Below, piece after piece: positions 24,201 through 36,583 of a stretch of 64,000 bases of DNA; position 1 is the first letter of the stretch, and every line of letters begins with the position of its first letter. The notes beneath the pieces are model-generated. The model was given only the letters and a program-made list of their open reading frames with translations, had not been told where the DNA came from and searched no databases. Position numbers and translations under genes: made by a program. Source of the stretch: Bugulina stolonifera (taxonomy: Eukaryota; Bryozoa; Gymnolaemata; Cheilostomatida; Bugulidae); contig OW285188.1 in the NCBI GenBank assembly GCA_935421135.1, positions 3,245,001-3,309,000 of the forward strand, read 5' to 3'.

Positions 24201-27200
24201 CAAAACCGCAGCAACCACCAATGTATTTGATGCCCATATTATATGCTCTTCGGGCATAAGCATGCATGTCCCACCTTGTGAGAGTCCTTGGTTCTAGACC
24301 TGAGGTGTTGAGGAGAAAGGTGGAGAATGAACAGTCATAGCTTTAACAATTAAGGACAATAATGTAGGTCGTGCACTGTGGTAGCAAAAGTAATGGTATC
24401 ATTCAAGTTGAGGAAATATCACAATGTTACCTTTGATCGGAAGCAACGAGTAGTAGCGTATGAATATCAGGATTTTTCCTCTCTTCCCATGTTGGTACAT
24501 GGAAATGAGTATGCCAGACCACAGTAAATACAGTAAAAGAATCATTGCATTTTTGATACCAGTTATGGACTAACCAAATGGAAACTCTGGAAGATCGATG
24601 AACCCTTGTCTTTTTGCATCAGGAGTGTGGTAACCAAGTGGCTGACACATCATATGCACTTTTAAGTTGACATTCTTTAGCCCTTCTTTAACCAGTTCCA
24701 TGCCATCCAGTAGGATATTCGGGTCGAAATGACAGTGCAATCCAACTATCTTTGCGCCTTAAAAGTGTCACATCAAATAGTTCCAAGTGAAATTTGAAAT
24801 AAACGGAAAAACGTTGCATCACAAACCACATTGTATATAAACTTGGAATTACTTTTCTGCTGAATATAAGGAACCAACGATCATTCTAGGTTAATGAGAG
24901 CTCACCAGATTTGGCCATGCGGACTGCACACTCTTTGGTTGGTACACCATGTAGGTCTCCTTCTGGTCCAATGCACATTGTGGCTCCAACTATCAGACCA
25001 GTTTTGCAAGACTCCTCAATGGCCCACTCCATCTCCTCTATATGCTCAAAATACTGCAAAAGGGAAATAGTCATCATGTCCTATATCAGTGTCATTTGAA
25101 TGGTCATGTGCTTCATATTACATGATTATCATTTGTTTGCTGGTTTACCTAACAATAGGCATCTCCATTGTAACAATAAATCTCAGTCTATGAAAATAGC
25201 ATAAGCTGTTGAAGTTTGAATTGCACATAGTAAATTCAAATTGGTAAAGACCATTTCTAAATAGCATTCAGCAGGGACCAAGGCTAATAGTTTGAACTAG
25301 CCAGGTATTAGACGAGTTCCACTGCATCTTGAAGGCAAGTGGAACTTTGCAGTGTGACCAAATTTAACAACCAATATTTTTATACTTGGCAAAGTGCTGG
25401 TGAAAAAAGAGTGCTAAGTTTGCTAGCTACATGTGGTCTTGTAATCACAATAGCTAAAGACGAAATGGTCTGCGGTCTGCCGTCCCCCAATCAGATTTGG
25501 GGTTGAAATCCGCGACTATTTATACATGCCGCAATGCTGCCGGTCAAGATCTCGACTCCGGGTGGTGCTAGGACCTTGGGACCGGGTCCACCAACATCGC
25601 TGCCGGGGTGGGGCCCTAGCCTTGGGCCCTCGGACCCGACCTCAGGCGGGGTGAGTGCTTGACCCACCTTACCCACTAAATTTGTTCTGGAACTCGGGCT
25701 ATGTACTTGGAGTTGTCTCCCTAATGCAAGGAAACAAGACTCCTCATGGAATCATTTTTACATACCTGTGCTACTGGAGGTCATACACATGCATGGTCGG
25801 GTGAGTACCCGACCCACCCCACCCACTATATTGGTGTTGGAACTCGGGCTATCTGCTTGGAGTTGTCTTCCTAATGCAAGGGAGCACAACTCCTCATGGT
25901 ATGACTGTAGCACGCCTGTGCCACCAGAAGTCCTGTACATGCGTGACCACAGCACATGAACACAAGCCATCATTACACGCTAGCGAAGCAGCAACTAATG
26001 CAGTGAGGCTTGCGTCGCAGACCAAGCACGAAGTGCTTGTCATATGACAAAAGACGAAATTGTCTGCAGTTAACGGTCTACCATCTTCCAATCAGATTTG
26101 GGGTCGCAAATTGGGACGATTCACATAATATGTTGCGATGCTGCTGGTCAGCATCTCGGCTGCGGGTGGTGCTAGGACCTTGGGACTGGGTGCCCCTCCA
26201 ACGCTGCCGGGGCGGGTCCCTAACCTTAGGCTCTCGGACCTGACCCAAGGTGGGGTGGGTGCTCGATCCACCTCACCCGCCAAATAAGTGTTGGAACTCG
26301 GGCTATGCCGGCAGCGGAGATCCTCCTGGACCCGTGATCTACATTGTATATATGTTACAATGCTGCCGGCAAGGATCTCGGTTCCGGGCAGTGTTAGAAG
26401 CTCTGGCTCGGGTCCCCAGGCATTGCTACCGGGCGGGGCCGTAGCCTTAGGCCTCAACCCTGACCAAAAGCAGGGTGGATACCCGACCCACCCCACCCGA
26501 CATATTAGTATTGGAACTCGGGCTATGTACTTGGAGTTGTCTTCTTAATGCAAAGAGCACAACTCCTCATGGAGTCATTGTAACATGCCTGTGCCACCAG
26601 AAGTTCTGTACATGCATGACCACAGTACATGAACACAAGCCAACATTACATGCGAACGAAGCGAGCAACTAATGCAGTGAGACTTGCGTCGCAGATCAAG
26701 CACAAAGTGCTTGTAATAATAATAATAGTAATAATAATAATAATATACACGTGTATGTATATGTATATATACATGAATACATGTATGTACCATTAGCTCT
26801 TACCTCACATATAATGAAGTCGACTTTATTTTTTACAAATTCATTTAGCTGTTTCCTGAACTGGGCTTGCACTGATTCTTTACTACCTCCACTTAGATAT
26901 GTTGGAGTCTGACTGATACCACCCGCAACGAGAGCATCTCCTTCTTCTGCCACCTCTCGGGCTATTTTACAAGATGCCTCATTTATAGCTGCACACTGGA
27001 AAAATATTTCATCACAATTAAAGGATATTAAAAGGTAGCATCTCCAATTGCATATCGCTCTAATGCACTCCGAGTGCAAATTCGACCATTATTGTGAATC
27101 CAATACACATGACTTGTATACAGTGTATACTACTTTTAGAATAGCATTGCATGAGTGATCATTTCCACAATAACATGAATTCGAATTTAAAACAGAGGTT

Positions 27201-28505
27201 GAATTTAGTAAAACAAACTGTTGTACGGTAGTCACAGTACATTATACATACAGTTAGCTTCTTTGATGCTGTGTTGCCTCTGTTGGCTAGTTTATCGTCA
27301 CTAGCGTAGAAGGTGAAGGCCTGCATTACGTCTGAGCCGGCACGCAGAAACTCTCTGTGCACCTGTTTGACTAGAAAGAGTCGCAACATATATATTTCAG
27401 TGACAAAAAAAATCAGAAATTGAGCATGTTATGACAGGTATATGAACTAAATGGATGAGGAATGGACGTATGAAACACGGAAAATGTAATAAACAGTTCA
27501 ATCAAAAATGTTACTATCATGGAAATTCACAAACTGCACTGTATGTTCATCAAAATTAACATTTTTCTATTTATGGGGAAAAAAAGAAGAATTGGGATGG
27601 AGTTACTTCATGTTAAAGGCATAACAGTATTGGGTGTACGAGGAAGGCCCAGAGGAAATGAGCGTATAATAAATAACACCAAGCAAAGCAGTATTAATAG
27701 TAGTGAAAATGATTCTATACTCTGTTCAATTCTCTGTTGGACTCAATGTTCTGTCTGTAACATATACAGTCATGTACATGTAGATATATCTCACCGACGT
27801 CTACCAATCAGCTGCCGCGTTGCTGCCATTATGTACTAACATTAACATGTAATTACCCAAATGGACATCATCTGATTAGCCTCACTCCCTCTCTGATCTC
27901 ACAACAAATGACAGTAAGGAACGTGAAGAGACACGCCCTTACTGTTCTAGCTACTGTTTACCAGCATAGGGATGCTCCACACTGGCTTCTGGTGTCAATG
28001 GACCTGCTTTCACATAGCCTCGCTTCTCCAAGGCAAACACTAAGCCACCATCTCCAATGACCACGCCTTCATCCAAGCGCTCTATGATACTCTAAAACAT
28101 CCAAATGTAACATTTCATGAATTGCACAGGCTCAAAACTTATGAGTGCTAAACAAGAAAATATACGTATTCACATAGTCTTGGATATCCCCAGAAGAATA
28201 CTCATATTTACATGTATTGCACAGCATTTAAATGTGTTCTGGGCTGACCCTTTGCCCATGTACATGTAAATGAAGTACTTAATGAAATTTAGCAATTCTG
28301 AATCCAAATGCCTCCTGCATCAATAATAAGATTTAAGTCTCGATAAAACGTGTTTCAGTTCACTAAAAGTTGAGAAAAATTCCTGAATCTATAATTTAAA
28401 AATAGGATTAACCTTGAGGATCTTCTGACCACATGTTGCCTAGTCTTTCCTAAGTAGAGACAAACAATACTCGAATATAAAGAACAGTCTTACCTTCTTT
28501 GGCAT
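21201..28505 (-). CDS. BHMT: Betaine-homocysteine S-methyltransferase, ~399 aa, 9 exons
   Basis: Minus-strand exons: 28505-28494 (ATG CCA AAG AAG), 28091-27962, 27370-27252, 26995-26804, 25053-24906, 24757-24575, 24299-24071, 23629-23536 and 21293-21201 (TAG stop). They total 1200 nt, all in phase. The enzyme moves a methyl group from betaine to homocysteine, giving methionine and dimethylglycine in the cytosol. The zinc-binding cysteines are present: Cys209 in GLHCHFDP and Cys291-Cys292 in [10 protein letters not shown]. Other family blocks are [49 protein letters not shown] and [17 protein letters not shown]. Length and exon phases match the vertebrate enzyme (about 406 aa), so the gene looks intact. 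Its introns hold a GC-rich repeat pair, a donor-site tandem array and nested hAT elements. Confidence 0.95.
21342..23108. mobile_element. Outer hAT-like element in the last BHMT intron
   Basis: The ends CAGGGCTCTCAAGTT (21342-21356) and AACTTGAGAGCCCTG (to 23108) are perfect inverted repeats. They are flanked by a 7-bp direct repeat GAGTAGC (21335-21341 and 23109-23115). The CAGGG start is hAT-like. Without the element nested in it, this unit would be only about 455 bp. Confidence 0.75.
21734..23037. mobile_element. hAT-type element nested in the 21342-23108 element
   Basis: The inverted ends CATACTTGCCAAGT and ACTTGGCAAGTATG are flanked by a perfect 8-bp duplication CTCCCGAG (21726-21733 and 23038-23045). 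The element is 1304 bp with an AT-rich interior and no transposase frame. Its ends resemble those of the 148-bp element at 29471-29618, so both probably used the same transposase. Confidence 0.85.
23930..24088. repeat. 22-bp tandem array containing repeated BHMT 5' splice sites
   Basis: Seven copies of a 22-bp unit (GACTCACCTTGCTCTAACCCAT on the plus strand) run up to BHMT exon 7. The last copy spans the exon 7/intron junction at 24071/24070. On the gene strand each unit reads ATGGGTTAGAGCAAGGTGAGTC. At least five of the seven copies (those reading GACTCACC or GACTCACT) keep a GTGAGT donor. Confidence 0.9.
25446..26040 (+). mobile_element. GC-rich interspersed repeat, copy A, with terminal hairpin
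   Basis: This unit starts TCACAATAGCTAAAGACGAA and ends in the hairpin CAAGCACGAAGTGCTTG. It is far richer in G+C than its surroundings and has an internal partial duplication (GGAACTCGGGCTAT..GGAGTTGTCT occurs twice). It lies in intron 4 of BHMT. Long frames in it come from the base composition. The same family occurs at 26041-26717 and, inverted, at 30190-30752. Confidence 0.75.
26041..26717 (+). mobile_element. GC-rich interspersed repeat, copy B, in tandem with A
   Basis: Directly after copy A the unit begins again (AAAGACGAAATTGTCTGCAG) and ends with the same hairpin in variant form (CAAGCACAAAGTGCTTG). It includes the shared blocks TTGGAACTCGGGCTATG and GACTTGCGTCGCAGATCAAG. A TAA microsatellite follows immediately. 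Confidence 0.75.
26715..26745. repeat. (TAA)n microsatellite
   Basis: A run of TAA triplets with one AGT interruption lies in BHMT intron 4, just after the copy B repeat and about 60 bp from the donor of exon 4. Confidence 0.9.
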
Positions 28506-29470
28506 ACTGGATGCTGTTAGTATAGGATTGGACTATCAAAGTACAATGTAGTTAGCAGTACTCGGCTGTTATGAGGCTAGTTCTACGATCAGCTACTTTA
28601 TATACATGTAGATAATGGTTGAACTTACAGACAAGAAACAAACACTAATGGATTGGGAGGGGGCACAACGTAGGCACAAAGTGATGGGTACTGCCTGCTG
28701 ATTTGTGCATTTTAGCCGTTTTCCTTGAACTGGATGTAAATTGAAAATGACAATTTTTAAATCAATTATTTAATTGTGTGTGTGGAGGCAATTGGTTTTA
28801 GCTTCGGCTAAGTATGTCACCACCCCTTTCTGATTATGTCACCATCTCTTTCTGAATAATTTTTCTTGAGTCTGATTGGCTACTGTTTGAAATTTTTCTT
28901 TACAATGATTGTCAAAACAGGCAACTGGTTATAGCCAGTTATTAGGAACTTTAGTACATTAGTTCTGTTTACATAAGTTGAGTTGTTTTGGTTATCTCTT
29001 GGCACTGTTTCATATCTTCTCCCCAGGGTTGCACTTGATACACGCTTATACAAGCAAAAGTTCAATGACCCTTACCACTGTTCAAATCAGCTCTATATCT
29101 GTAGAGGGGCTGGTTGGAAAACAATAATCTTTGGAAAATGAAATGCTTAGACTACCAATGGGCGCTAGTAACTGACAATGTCTAAAATTTCAACAAGTCC
29201 ACATACCAAGTACATGTTGCTGTTGCTCTACTAAGGCACTACAATAGCAAACAATGGTAAATATTATACACGTCCACTTCTCCATATTGATATCCATCAT
29301 GTGCAAGCTATATCACAATATACACACCAGCCGACAGGTATTTTCCAAGTCTACAAGTACTTGTCAAGTGCTTCTAAAATTGAAATCAACTGACCACAAG
29401 GTGTTTTTTTCTGGGCTTCTGCTGATGTATAAATTTGTAAAATTCCTTAGCCTATGTATGTATATATACC

Positions 29471-29618
29471 CAGGCTTACCAAGTCTCCCTGATTCCGCAG
29501 GAGACTCCCTGATTTTCAACTCAAATTTTGGTACCCCACTTCACCCAAAATGGACACCCCCTCCCCCACCCAAGTGCTGAATCTTCCTGATTTTCATCAG
29601 TCGAACTTGGCAATCCTG
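29471..29618. mobile_element. 148-bp hAT-type MITE with perfect 8-bp TSD
   Basis: The inverted ends CAGGCTTACCAAGT and AACTTGGCAATCCTG are flanked by TATATACC on both sides (29463-29470 and 29619-29626). The ends resemble those of the 21734-23037 element. Confidence 0.85.
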
Positions 29619-30189
29619 TATATACCTATTTATATACTAATATATATGTATTAATACACACGTACCTACATAATATATACTTATATTATATACCTACATG
29701 TATATACTTACATAATTTAGCTATTAGACAAGGGATAATATTATTATGCCTAGTATATTATACCATTTTGGAGTTTAGTGTACATAGCATAGAATACACA
29801 ACAATAATAATGCTTAAGTTTATTTGCATGCAGATTCATGTCCACAAATGTCCGATTATATATGAATGAACATCCATGTAATTGTAAAAGAAACATTTAA
29901 GAAATGGTGTTGATTGGTCTTCTCAACAATAGATACAAGATAAATACTTTAATTTTGGTTTAACATGTTGTTTCTGTGTAAGCTACAATGTATACTGTGG
30001 GCTAATTTGGGGCAGGTGGAAAGGCAACACCAACACTGGCTGTTCTAGCCTTATTAAAAAATGCTTTGTATAGTGACTGAACAGCAGTGGTGAGACCTTG
30101 GTAAGCTCACACACCACTATAAATAAGACACACCTAAGCAACTGGTGTATAAATTGCCACAGACAACAGTCTATCATTAACATAACATT

Positions 30190-30752
30190 ACAAGCACTTC
30201 GTGCTTGGTCTGCGACGCAAGCGTCACTGCATTAGTTGCTCGCTCCGCTAGCGTGTGATGATGGCTTGTATTCATGTACTGCGGTCATGCATGTGCATGA
30301 TCTCTGGTGGTGTAGGCATGTTACAATGATTCCATTAGGAGTTGTGCTCCCTTGCCAAAGGCTATGGCCCTGCCCCGGCAGCGATGCCTGGGGACCCGGT
30401 CCTAAGGTCCTAGTACCACCCGGAACTGAGATCCTCATCAGCAGCATTGTATCATATATAAATCAAGGGTCCAGGAGGATCTCCGCTGCCAGCATAGCCT
30501 GAGTTCCAACACTTATTCGGCGGGTGGGGTGGGTTGAGCACCAACCTCACCTTAGGTCGGGTCCGAAGGCCTAAGGCTAGCAACCTACCCCGACAGCGAT
30601 GCAGGGAGACCCGGTTCCAAGGTCCTAGCACCACCCGGAGCCGAGATTCTAATACATAACATACATATATTGTTCAAATTTTCAACCCCAAATCTGATTG
30701 GAGGACGACAGACTGCAGACCGACGACAGTTTCGTCTTTAGTTATAGTGATT
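30190..30752 (-). mobile_element. GC-rich interspersed repeat, copy C (inverted)
   Basis: This is the inverted match of the 25446-26717 repeats. It begins with the hairpin CAAGCACTTCGTGCTTG and ends TTTCGTCTTTAGTTATAGTGA. The outer bases on both ends align with copies A and B, which fixes the unit at about 560 bp. Confidence 0.75.
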
Positions 30753-31519
30753 ATGCTGTAGGCTATAATAGATAGAAATTTTATCTTTTTGTCTAAGGAG
30801 AGCTAAAATTGTGACACTATTATACAATGAGTGCCTATACCACTAATTATACGTGTGCAGCTGAAGCTGCCAAGATATTGTTTGTATTGCCATCAGATGA
30901 TATAACAATCTAGCATTATCAGTGGGTTCACAGAAAGCAACCTACTAGCTGAACTCAAACTGGTTCCAACCAGTCACTAGTCATTCCATCATGTGCAGTC
31001 TTGTTAGATTGGTGTGAACAGTTCAAAGTTGATGTAAATATGGACATAGATAAACAGCTTGTGATGATAATGTAGGCATACATGTACTGTATTTAGATAC
31101 TGGATGTCTAGCCTGTACTTGTTTATAGTATGCACCCTGGGACACGTTGACTGTGGTACGGCTATATGGCGTCATCACTAAGAGACTGTAGTTAGAGCCA
31201 TATGTTCCAGTCTCATGACACAAGCGCATTCATGGGTTGTGTACATGCTATGGTGATAGACTGAAGCTAATGTAGCACCTGGTGTGTATACATGTCATGT
31301 TGTTCAGATTAATACCATAATGTAAAGACTATAAAATATATACATGTACGCTGTGCACCATGTTTGATAGAGTATTCCCTCAAAAGTTGTAGCAATGCAG
31401 ATTTTTGTGAGCACCTTACGGTAAGACGCTTACCTGAGAATTATAGTAGGCTTACTGAACTGCTAGCCTTGTGCAGTTCTCTCTGTCTTTGACAGCTTGA
31501 GATCTCTCGCTCAGAATAT
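30753..31519. other. No gene seen
   Basis: The interval between the GC-rich repeat and the LTR is AT-rich. I found no exon with family support and no clear repeat. Confidence 0.5.
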
Positions 31520-32483
31520 TGTAATGTTTTCAGTGTAGGTTTACATGCGGGTGCCGAGGCACGAGCATGGGAAGAGCTTGGAAGTTGGTAGAGGACGACC
31601 AAGTGACCTTCTACACATTACATAAAAGAGTGAACAGTTATTAGGTGCTCTTGTTGTTATGTATCTGACGTAGACCGATGCCAAGACTCATTGAAGAGCT
31701 CAGGACCGACGTAGGTCTTGTAGACTTTATACTCCAGAGGAGTGCAATGAGAGATCTGGTATTCTAGGATCTTAAGCTCGACGCTAGATTCATATAGAAT
31801 CCGAGATCGACCTAAGTCGTAGAGGTGGCGTAGAGATATATGCTTAAACGAGGATGAGGATGAACTCGAGCCGTATGGATCTATGGATCCGCGGTGGAGT
31901 TACCCACCTACAAGAGTAAGCCTCTATAGGTTTGAGTTAGGAGATGTTGCTTTATCAGAGCGCAATCAACAACTGATTTTGTATAAAAAATGTGCTACCT
32001 TATATACTAAATCTACTTCCGGTAAAAAGAGGCCGATAAGGTATTAGGTCCGAAACTGATGCAACAACATGGATGGTTCCGCCCGGCGTCGGCCACAAAA
32101 AGGGTCGGCCTTGGCACAAAAGGTGCTTACAATAGTCCGAAATGGAAAGTATATAAGTATGAGCCTATTCCAAGATATCGGCCTCAAAAAGTACATGGTA
32201 AAAGACTCTGTTAAATACAATCAGACAAGAGAAGATAATTGCTAACAATATGTGGGAAAAACCAAGTTGTAATTCCAATAATCTGATTGGTAGATAACAA
32301 TAATAGAGCACACGATAGACAGTTGATTATAATATAATGTAAGCATGCATGTATAATAATTGTACAAGGTAAGACAATAATGCATGAATGAATAATATGG
32401 ATAAGTGTCAATGTTACTGCAAACAATGTTAGTGTAGTGTGGTTAGCCCAGGAAGGCCATTGCCAGGAGGCTGTTTCACCACA
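31520..32483 (-). mobile_element. Solo LTR (copy 2)
   Basis: This is a homologue of the 5926-6865 LTR on the same strand. Shared blocks include CACATTACATAAA-AGAGTGAACAG and TTAGGAGATGTTGCTTTATCAGAGCGC. On the minus strand it starts TGTGGTGAAAC and ends CATTACA. The TATATAAGG box (complement near 31999-32008) is again about 50 bp from the poly(A) region, but the signal has decayed to GATAAAG. The flanking 4-mers ATAT and ACAT match imperfectly. Confidence 0.65.
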
Positions 32484-34520
32484 ACATTTCACAACGCTTT
32501 GCAGTAAATATACAGTATTGCCTAGGTGTTCTCCTAGGGACATAGCTCTCTGAACAGTACACCGTAAGCAGATTGAGTACATAATATACTACATGTAAAT
32601 ATACATAATATGTAGCTGCAATTGTTATATAGTCCAGTCCATGCCCAGTGTTACATCTAGATGCGAATTGACTTTAGGTTGCACATAATGCAATGACTTA
32701 CTGGAGTTGACATGTAAGAGCGAACCAACAACCAACAAAGCAGAGACAAGTTTACCTACACTGTTGACTGTACTACATAGTACATAGTAACGTCATGTCC
32801 CGTATGACCATGCCTCCTCCAAGAAACAGTAACTTCTATAGTTGTTCATGTCAACTCTAATGCATGTCTTAAACACTGTCATGTTAACTGTATATACGTA
32901 TATAAATATGTAACCTGTATAGCCTGATGTTAGTTGTACTTTGCATACCTCTTCTGTACACTGTATCATTCCTACTAATGTCTAGTAAATCATCACCTAC
33001 ATGTATGTGCTTGTAATAGTCCTGTAGTCACTGTATATTTTCTGCATGCTTGGCGTTGTCCGCTTTTCGAGCCATCATTCTGGTTAACCCCTCTTGGTCC
33101 GATGCTACCTGAGTGAACTTCTGAATCGGAATTAGTATATAAGTAGCTCGATTTTGCCTTCAAACTTCAGTTGTCTAAAGGCTGTGCTCAAAAAAGTGTC
33201 TTACTGCATTGAACTAATCAGTCCTGTGCTGTTCACTGCTAACAGTAGGTATCCAACACTCATCCCTGATGAATTACGTGCAGAAGTCGATAAATGCTAG
33301 TCTAGTGGTCAGTATAAATGGCAGTCTGAAAGGGCTCTAAGTCATTGTATGAAACATCTATTATACCTAATCCCCAAGGACAGTAGACTGAACAGACTGT
33401 CACCACGCCAGCTCAGCAACCCAGTGAGAAGTTAGATGTGGAATGTTGGAGTTGCCAATCTGCTGTAAAACACAAGGGAAATGACACCAAGTTTTAGTAT
33501 CCAGTGTTGGAGTTGTGTGCACATGAATAGTTCATGCGAACAGAAAATCTTTGGGAAACGTACCATCACTAAGGGGGTATAAAAAGGCAGGTAATTACTA
33601 TCTATTAGATAGACAAAATATCAAAATTCTATTATAGCGACAAAGTATCATATTTATAGAGTTACTTTTAGGGTCCTAACTTCTTACCATTTTATAAGGA
33701 TGAATTATTATTGTAAGGGTGATGTCAGTGTCAGCCTACAGTGTTGATTCCTAAATGAGTTTGTGCTGATACATGTAGGCTACATGTACATGTGCAGACA
33801 TCCACTGTATAAGTAGACTACTTTCCATTTTCACAGCAGTTTGAAATATGAACATAGAACTATCTGGTATAGGGCTATTAGCTGGCCACCAGCCAATAAG
33901 GTGCATTGTGAAATATCAAACCTGAACATGGAAAATAATATGGTACTGCATCAGCCATATTTGTGTAACTACTTTGCAGCATGAGTGCCACTTTGAGTAG
34001 AATTCAGATAGTAGAGCATAGTCTATACACCATATGGTACGACAATTAATATACATGTACACAGCTCTAAATAATATCTAGTGCAAATATTCACATGGTT
34101 GAAGAGTTATCCACCCTACTTTGAGAGTGGTGATGATAGGTGGTAATTGTTCTATGTACAAAATCTGCATGGTTATTAGTAATAATATGACTCATCACAT
34201 TTATTGGATCTGCACAGTTTAATGACACAAGATTATAATGAGCATGCACAGTATTGTATGAGCTAATTGCATTATGTGTATATATATACATGTATACATG
34301 TATTATAGGCCTACATACATTATGTTCAAATTATCTGAAGATTCTCTTATTTGTACAAAGAGTAAAGTTATTACAGAATATGTATCTGGTAAGATATAGG
34401 CTATGTAGCATGACACTAATGACTTACACATTTATTTACAGTATATACATTGGATATTTACAGTATATACAGTACATTGCATATTTACAGCATGTACATT
34501 ACGTCGAATTGATGTCCTTA
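32484..34520. other. No gene seen
   Basis: About 2 kb of AT-rich sequence lies downstream of the RACGAP1-like gene. The short frames here show no domain or conserved block, and no element ends were recognised. Confidence 0.45.
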
Positions 34521-36583
34521 TTATAATTTTCCACTGAGTACTTCTGTCCAGTAATAAGCACTGTACTCAAGTAGAGCTGTAGTTACCATCTGTGAGTGAG
34601 GACCAATAAGAAGGGGACCAAACACCGTAACCAACTGGTCAGGGCTTGTACGTGTAGCCGCTCGCTCAGACACCCTGCAAAATATCAGGTAAATAGAAGT
34701 AGGTCTATGTCTTTACACCTATCTATCATGTACCATCTCTCCTAGCACTTATCAATAAGTAGATAATTTAGACTGTAATACATATTACAGTAGGTCGAAT
34801 ACTTACTTCTGCAAATGTAAGATGATAAAAGCCAAACTGTCTTTATTAACTGGGGGCAGCTGTCTTATGGCACCCTTCACTGCTTGCAGCATTTTGAACT
34901 CGTCTTTAGTTTGTGCAGCATGTACAAAGGTGCTCCTGAGGGAGGCCGGTATTAGTGGTTCTTTCAGGTTACGCAGGAAGTCCTTTACACAACCACAGAT
35001 AACATGAATGTCCTCGACAAGATCCTAAAATTATAATCAAATCTAGGTATGCAATTTATCTACCTCTGCACGGCTAAAGGCACAACTAATGATACATGTA
35101 CTTACAACAGCCTGAGTGATGATTGTTAGGTAGCAGGTTGGTAAATGTGATTTGCCAGTGTAGACGCGGCTTCACTCTGCCACTTTCATATATAGGCCTA
35201 TCAGTGTCATAGTTAAAGGGCCAAGTTTTTAAAACTAAACTGGTTCTCAGGCTATTACTTTTCACTCACAAACAGTACAGATGCACCTGTAACTTCTCCA
35301 ACTCTGAAGATTAGGAGGAAGTGACTAAGCTACAGAAGCATGTAACACCATTTCCTTGGATGATTAAACCATGGGCACTAAAAAGCTATCTATCATGATT
35401 AGAAGTTGTCCTCTCCCAACTAATCTTTCTCTTCATGAGAAGTAAGATAAATTAGGGGAGGACAACTTTTAATTATGATAGATAGCTTATTAGTGCCTGT
35501 TAGTGCTGATATCCTTCAATCAAATGTCTACTTTAGTCTTATCACCATTGTTTGGTGAAGGTAATTTTGTTGTTGATCTCATAATCTGTACTCAGTCACT
35601 CTGTTGGGTACATTAATAGCCACCTTCTTTGTATTAGTATTAGACAAGAGACATACAAATGTACAATCATTAAAATAGACCTATAATAATTCTAAACCTG
35701 TATCATGATACAGGTTTATAATTATTTTGGGTCTATTTTAATGATTGTACATTACGGAGCAGGGATTGTTCTCCTGGACCTGTGGGTTACAATGAGTTTG
35801 ATTTTGATTCTGATAACTCTGGTTCAAAATCAAAGCTACTACTTATTTAGCATTCAAAAGGAGTAAGTAAAGTACATTGTATGTCCAACTTACTAACTCT
35901 GGCTGTTTGCCCTCCATAAACTTCTTTCTTAGCTTCCTGACCTTGTTTGCTGAAGCAGACTTTTGATAGATGGCTTCCTCCGTCAAACCTCTAGATTCCA
36001 CCTGCAATTATAGCATGACATGATGTCATCCGTCACGCTGTAGGTAGCCTACAGGTCAGCTCACACATCTAAGGGATACATTTTAGTACACAGTCATGGC
36101 AACGTACTATTATACCTATATAACTTTACCTGATCTACCTTTAGCTGATGACCTAGTATATTTATCTTACCTCATTTAAACATCGTAGGAGGATGGATGG
36201 TACGTACGGAGGACGGGATGGTGTCAAGTCAGATAGCACATAGTTCTCTGAGAGAGTCTTTGGTACAGGACACTGTGGCAGTCTGTGGTTACAGTACATA
36301 TGGCTAGCCATCTTGCAATCTACAGTGAATATTGTCATATGCATAAAACACTTTCATGTTTCAGTAAGCCTACACAGGCTATCAGAGGTAAATTTATAGG
36401 CCTACTATTATTTTGTAATGCAGTTCATCGATTCAGAGTAGGAAAGTCACATACAAATTCTTCAAACCTCTAATTGCTGAGCATACCTTTACATTTATAA
36501 GCTAATTTTCCATATCCAATCTTTGACCCACATGGCTTGCATTGTACCCATTTTTGTACAATCTTGATGGATAGCTTGTGCTG
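34521..36583 (-). CDS. RACGAP1: RACGAP1/MgcRacGAP-like protein, C1 + RhoGAP half (partial)
   Basis: Five minus-strand exons join in phase: 36583-36487, 36319-36171, 36001-35894, 35024-34807 and 34674-34521 (TAA stop). They total 726 nt (241 aa). The first two code a C1 zinc finger (HKLSIKIVQKWVQCKPCG, then CKDCKMASHMYC). The third to fifth code a RhoGAP domain (RGLTEEAIYQKSAS, CGCVKDFLRNLKEPLIP, PPVNKDSLAFIILHLQK, TVFGPLLIGP, ending LLEYSAYYWTEV). C1 followed directly by RhoGAP is the arrangement of MgcRacGAP, the Rho-family regulator of the centralspindlin complex in cytokinesis. The arginine finger of the YR motif is glutamine here. The N-terminal coiled-coil half should lie above 36583 but was not found, and the start of the first exon listed is approximate. 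The C-terminal tail after the GAP domain is very short. Confidence 0.85.
35374..35497. repeat. Palindrome in a RACGAP1 intron (GTTGTCCTCTCC arms)
   Basis: Arms of about 45 bp (GGCACTAAAAAGCTATCTAT.. and its inverse ..ATAGATAGCTTATTAGTGCC) flank a 30-bp spacer. They carry the same GTTGTCCTCTC core as the 5652-5700 palindrome, which suggests a dispersed foldback family. Confidence 0.8.
35659..35752. repeat. 94-bp palindrome in a RACGAP1 intron
   Basis: Starting ATGTACAATCATTAAAATAG, the sequence folds onto itself about a TATCATGATA centre with a few mismatches. It is the second palindrome in this intron. Confidence 0.85.

Noticed and set aside
26010..26040. Classical Helitron 3' end
   Set aside because: The hairpin is present but CTRR is absent, so only a tentative rolling-circle suggestion is kept as a finding.
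25491..26672. Several long frames on both strands in the GC-rich segment
   Set aside because: They come from the GC-rich repeat, overlap in most frames, and show no protein family. The segment is inside a BHMT intron.
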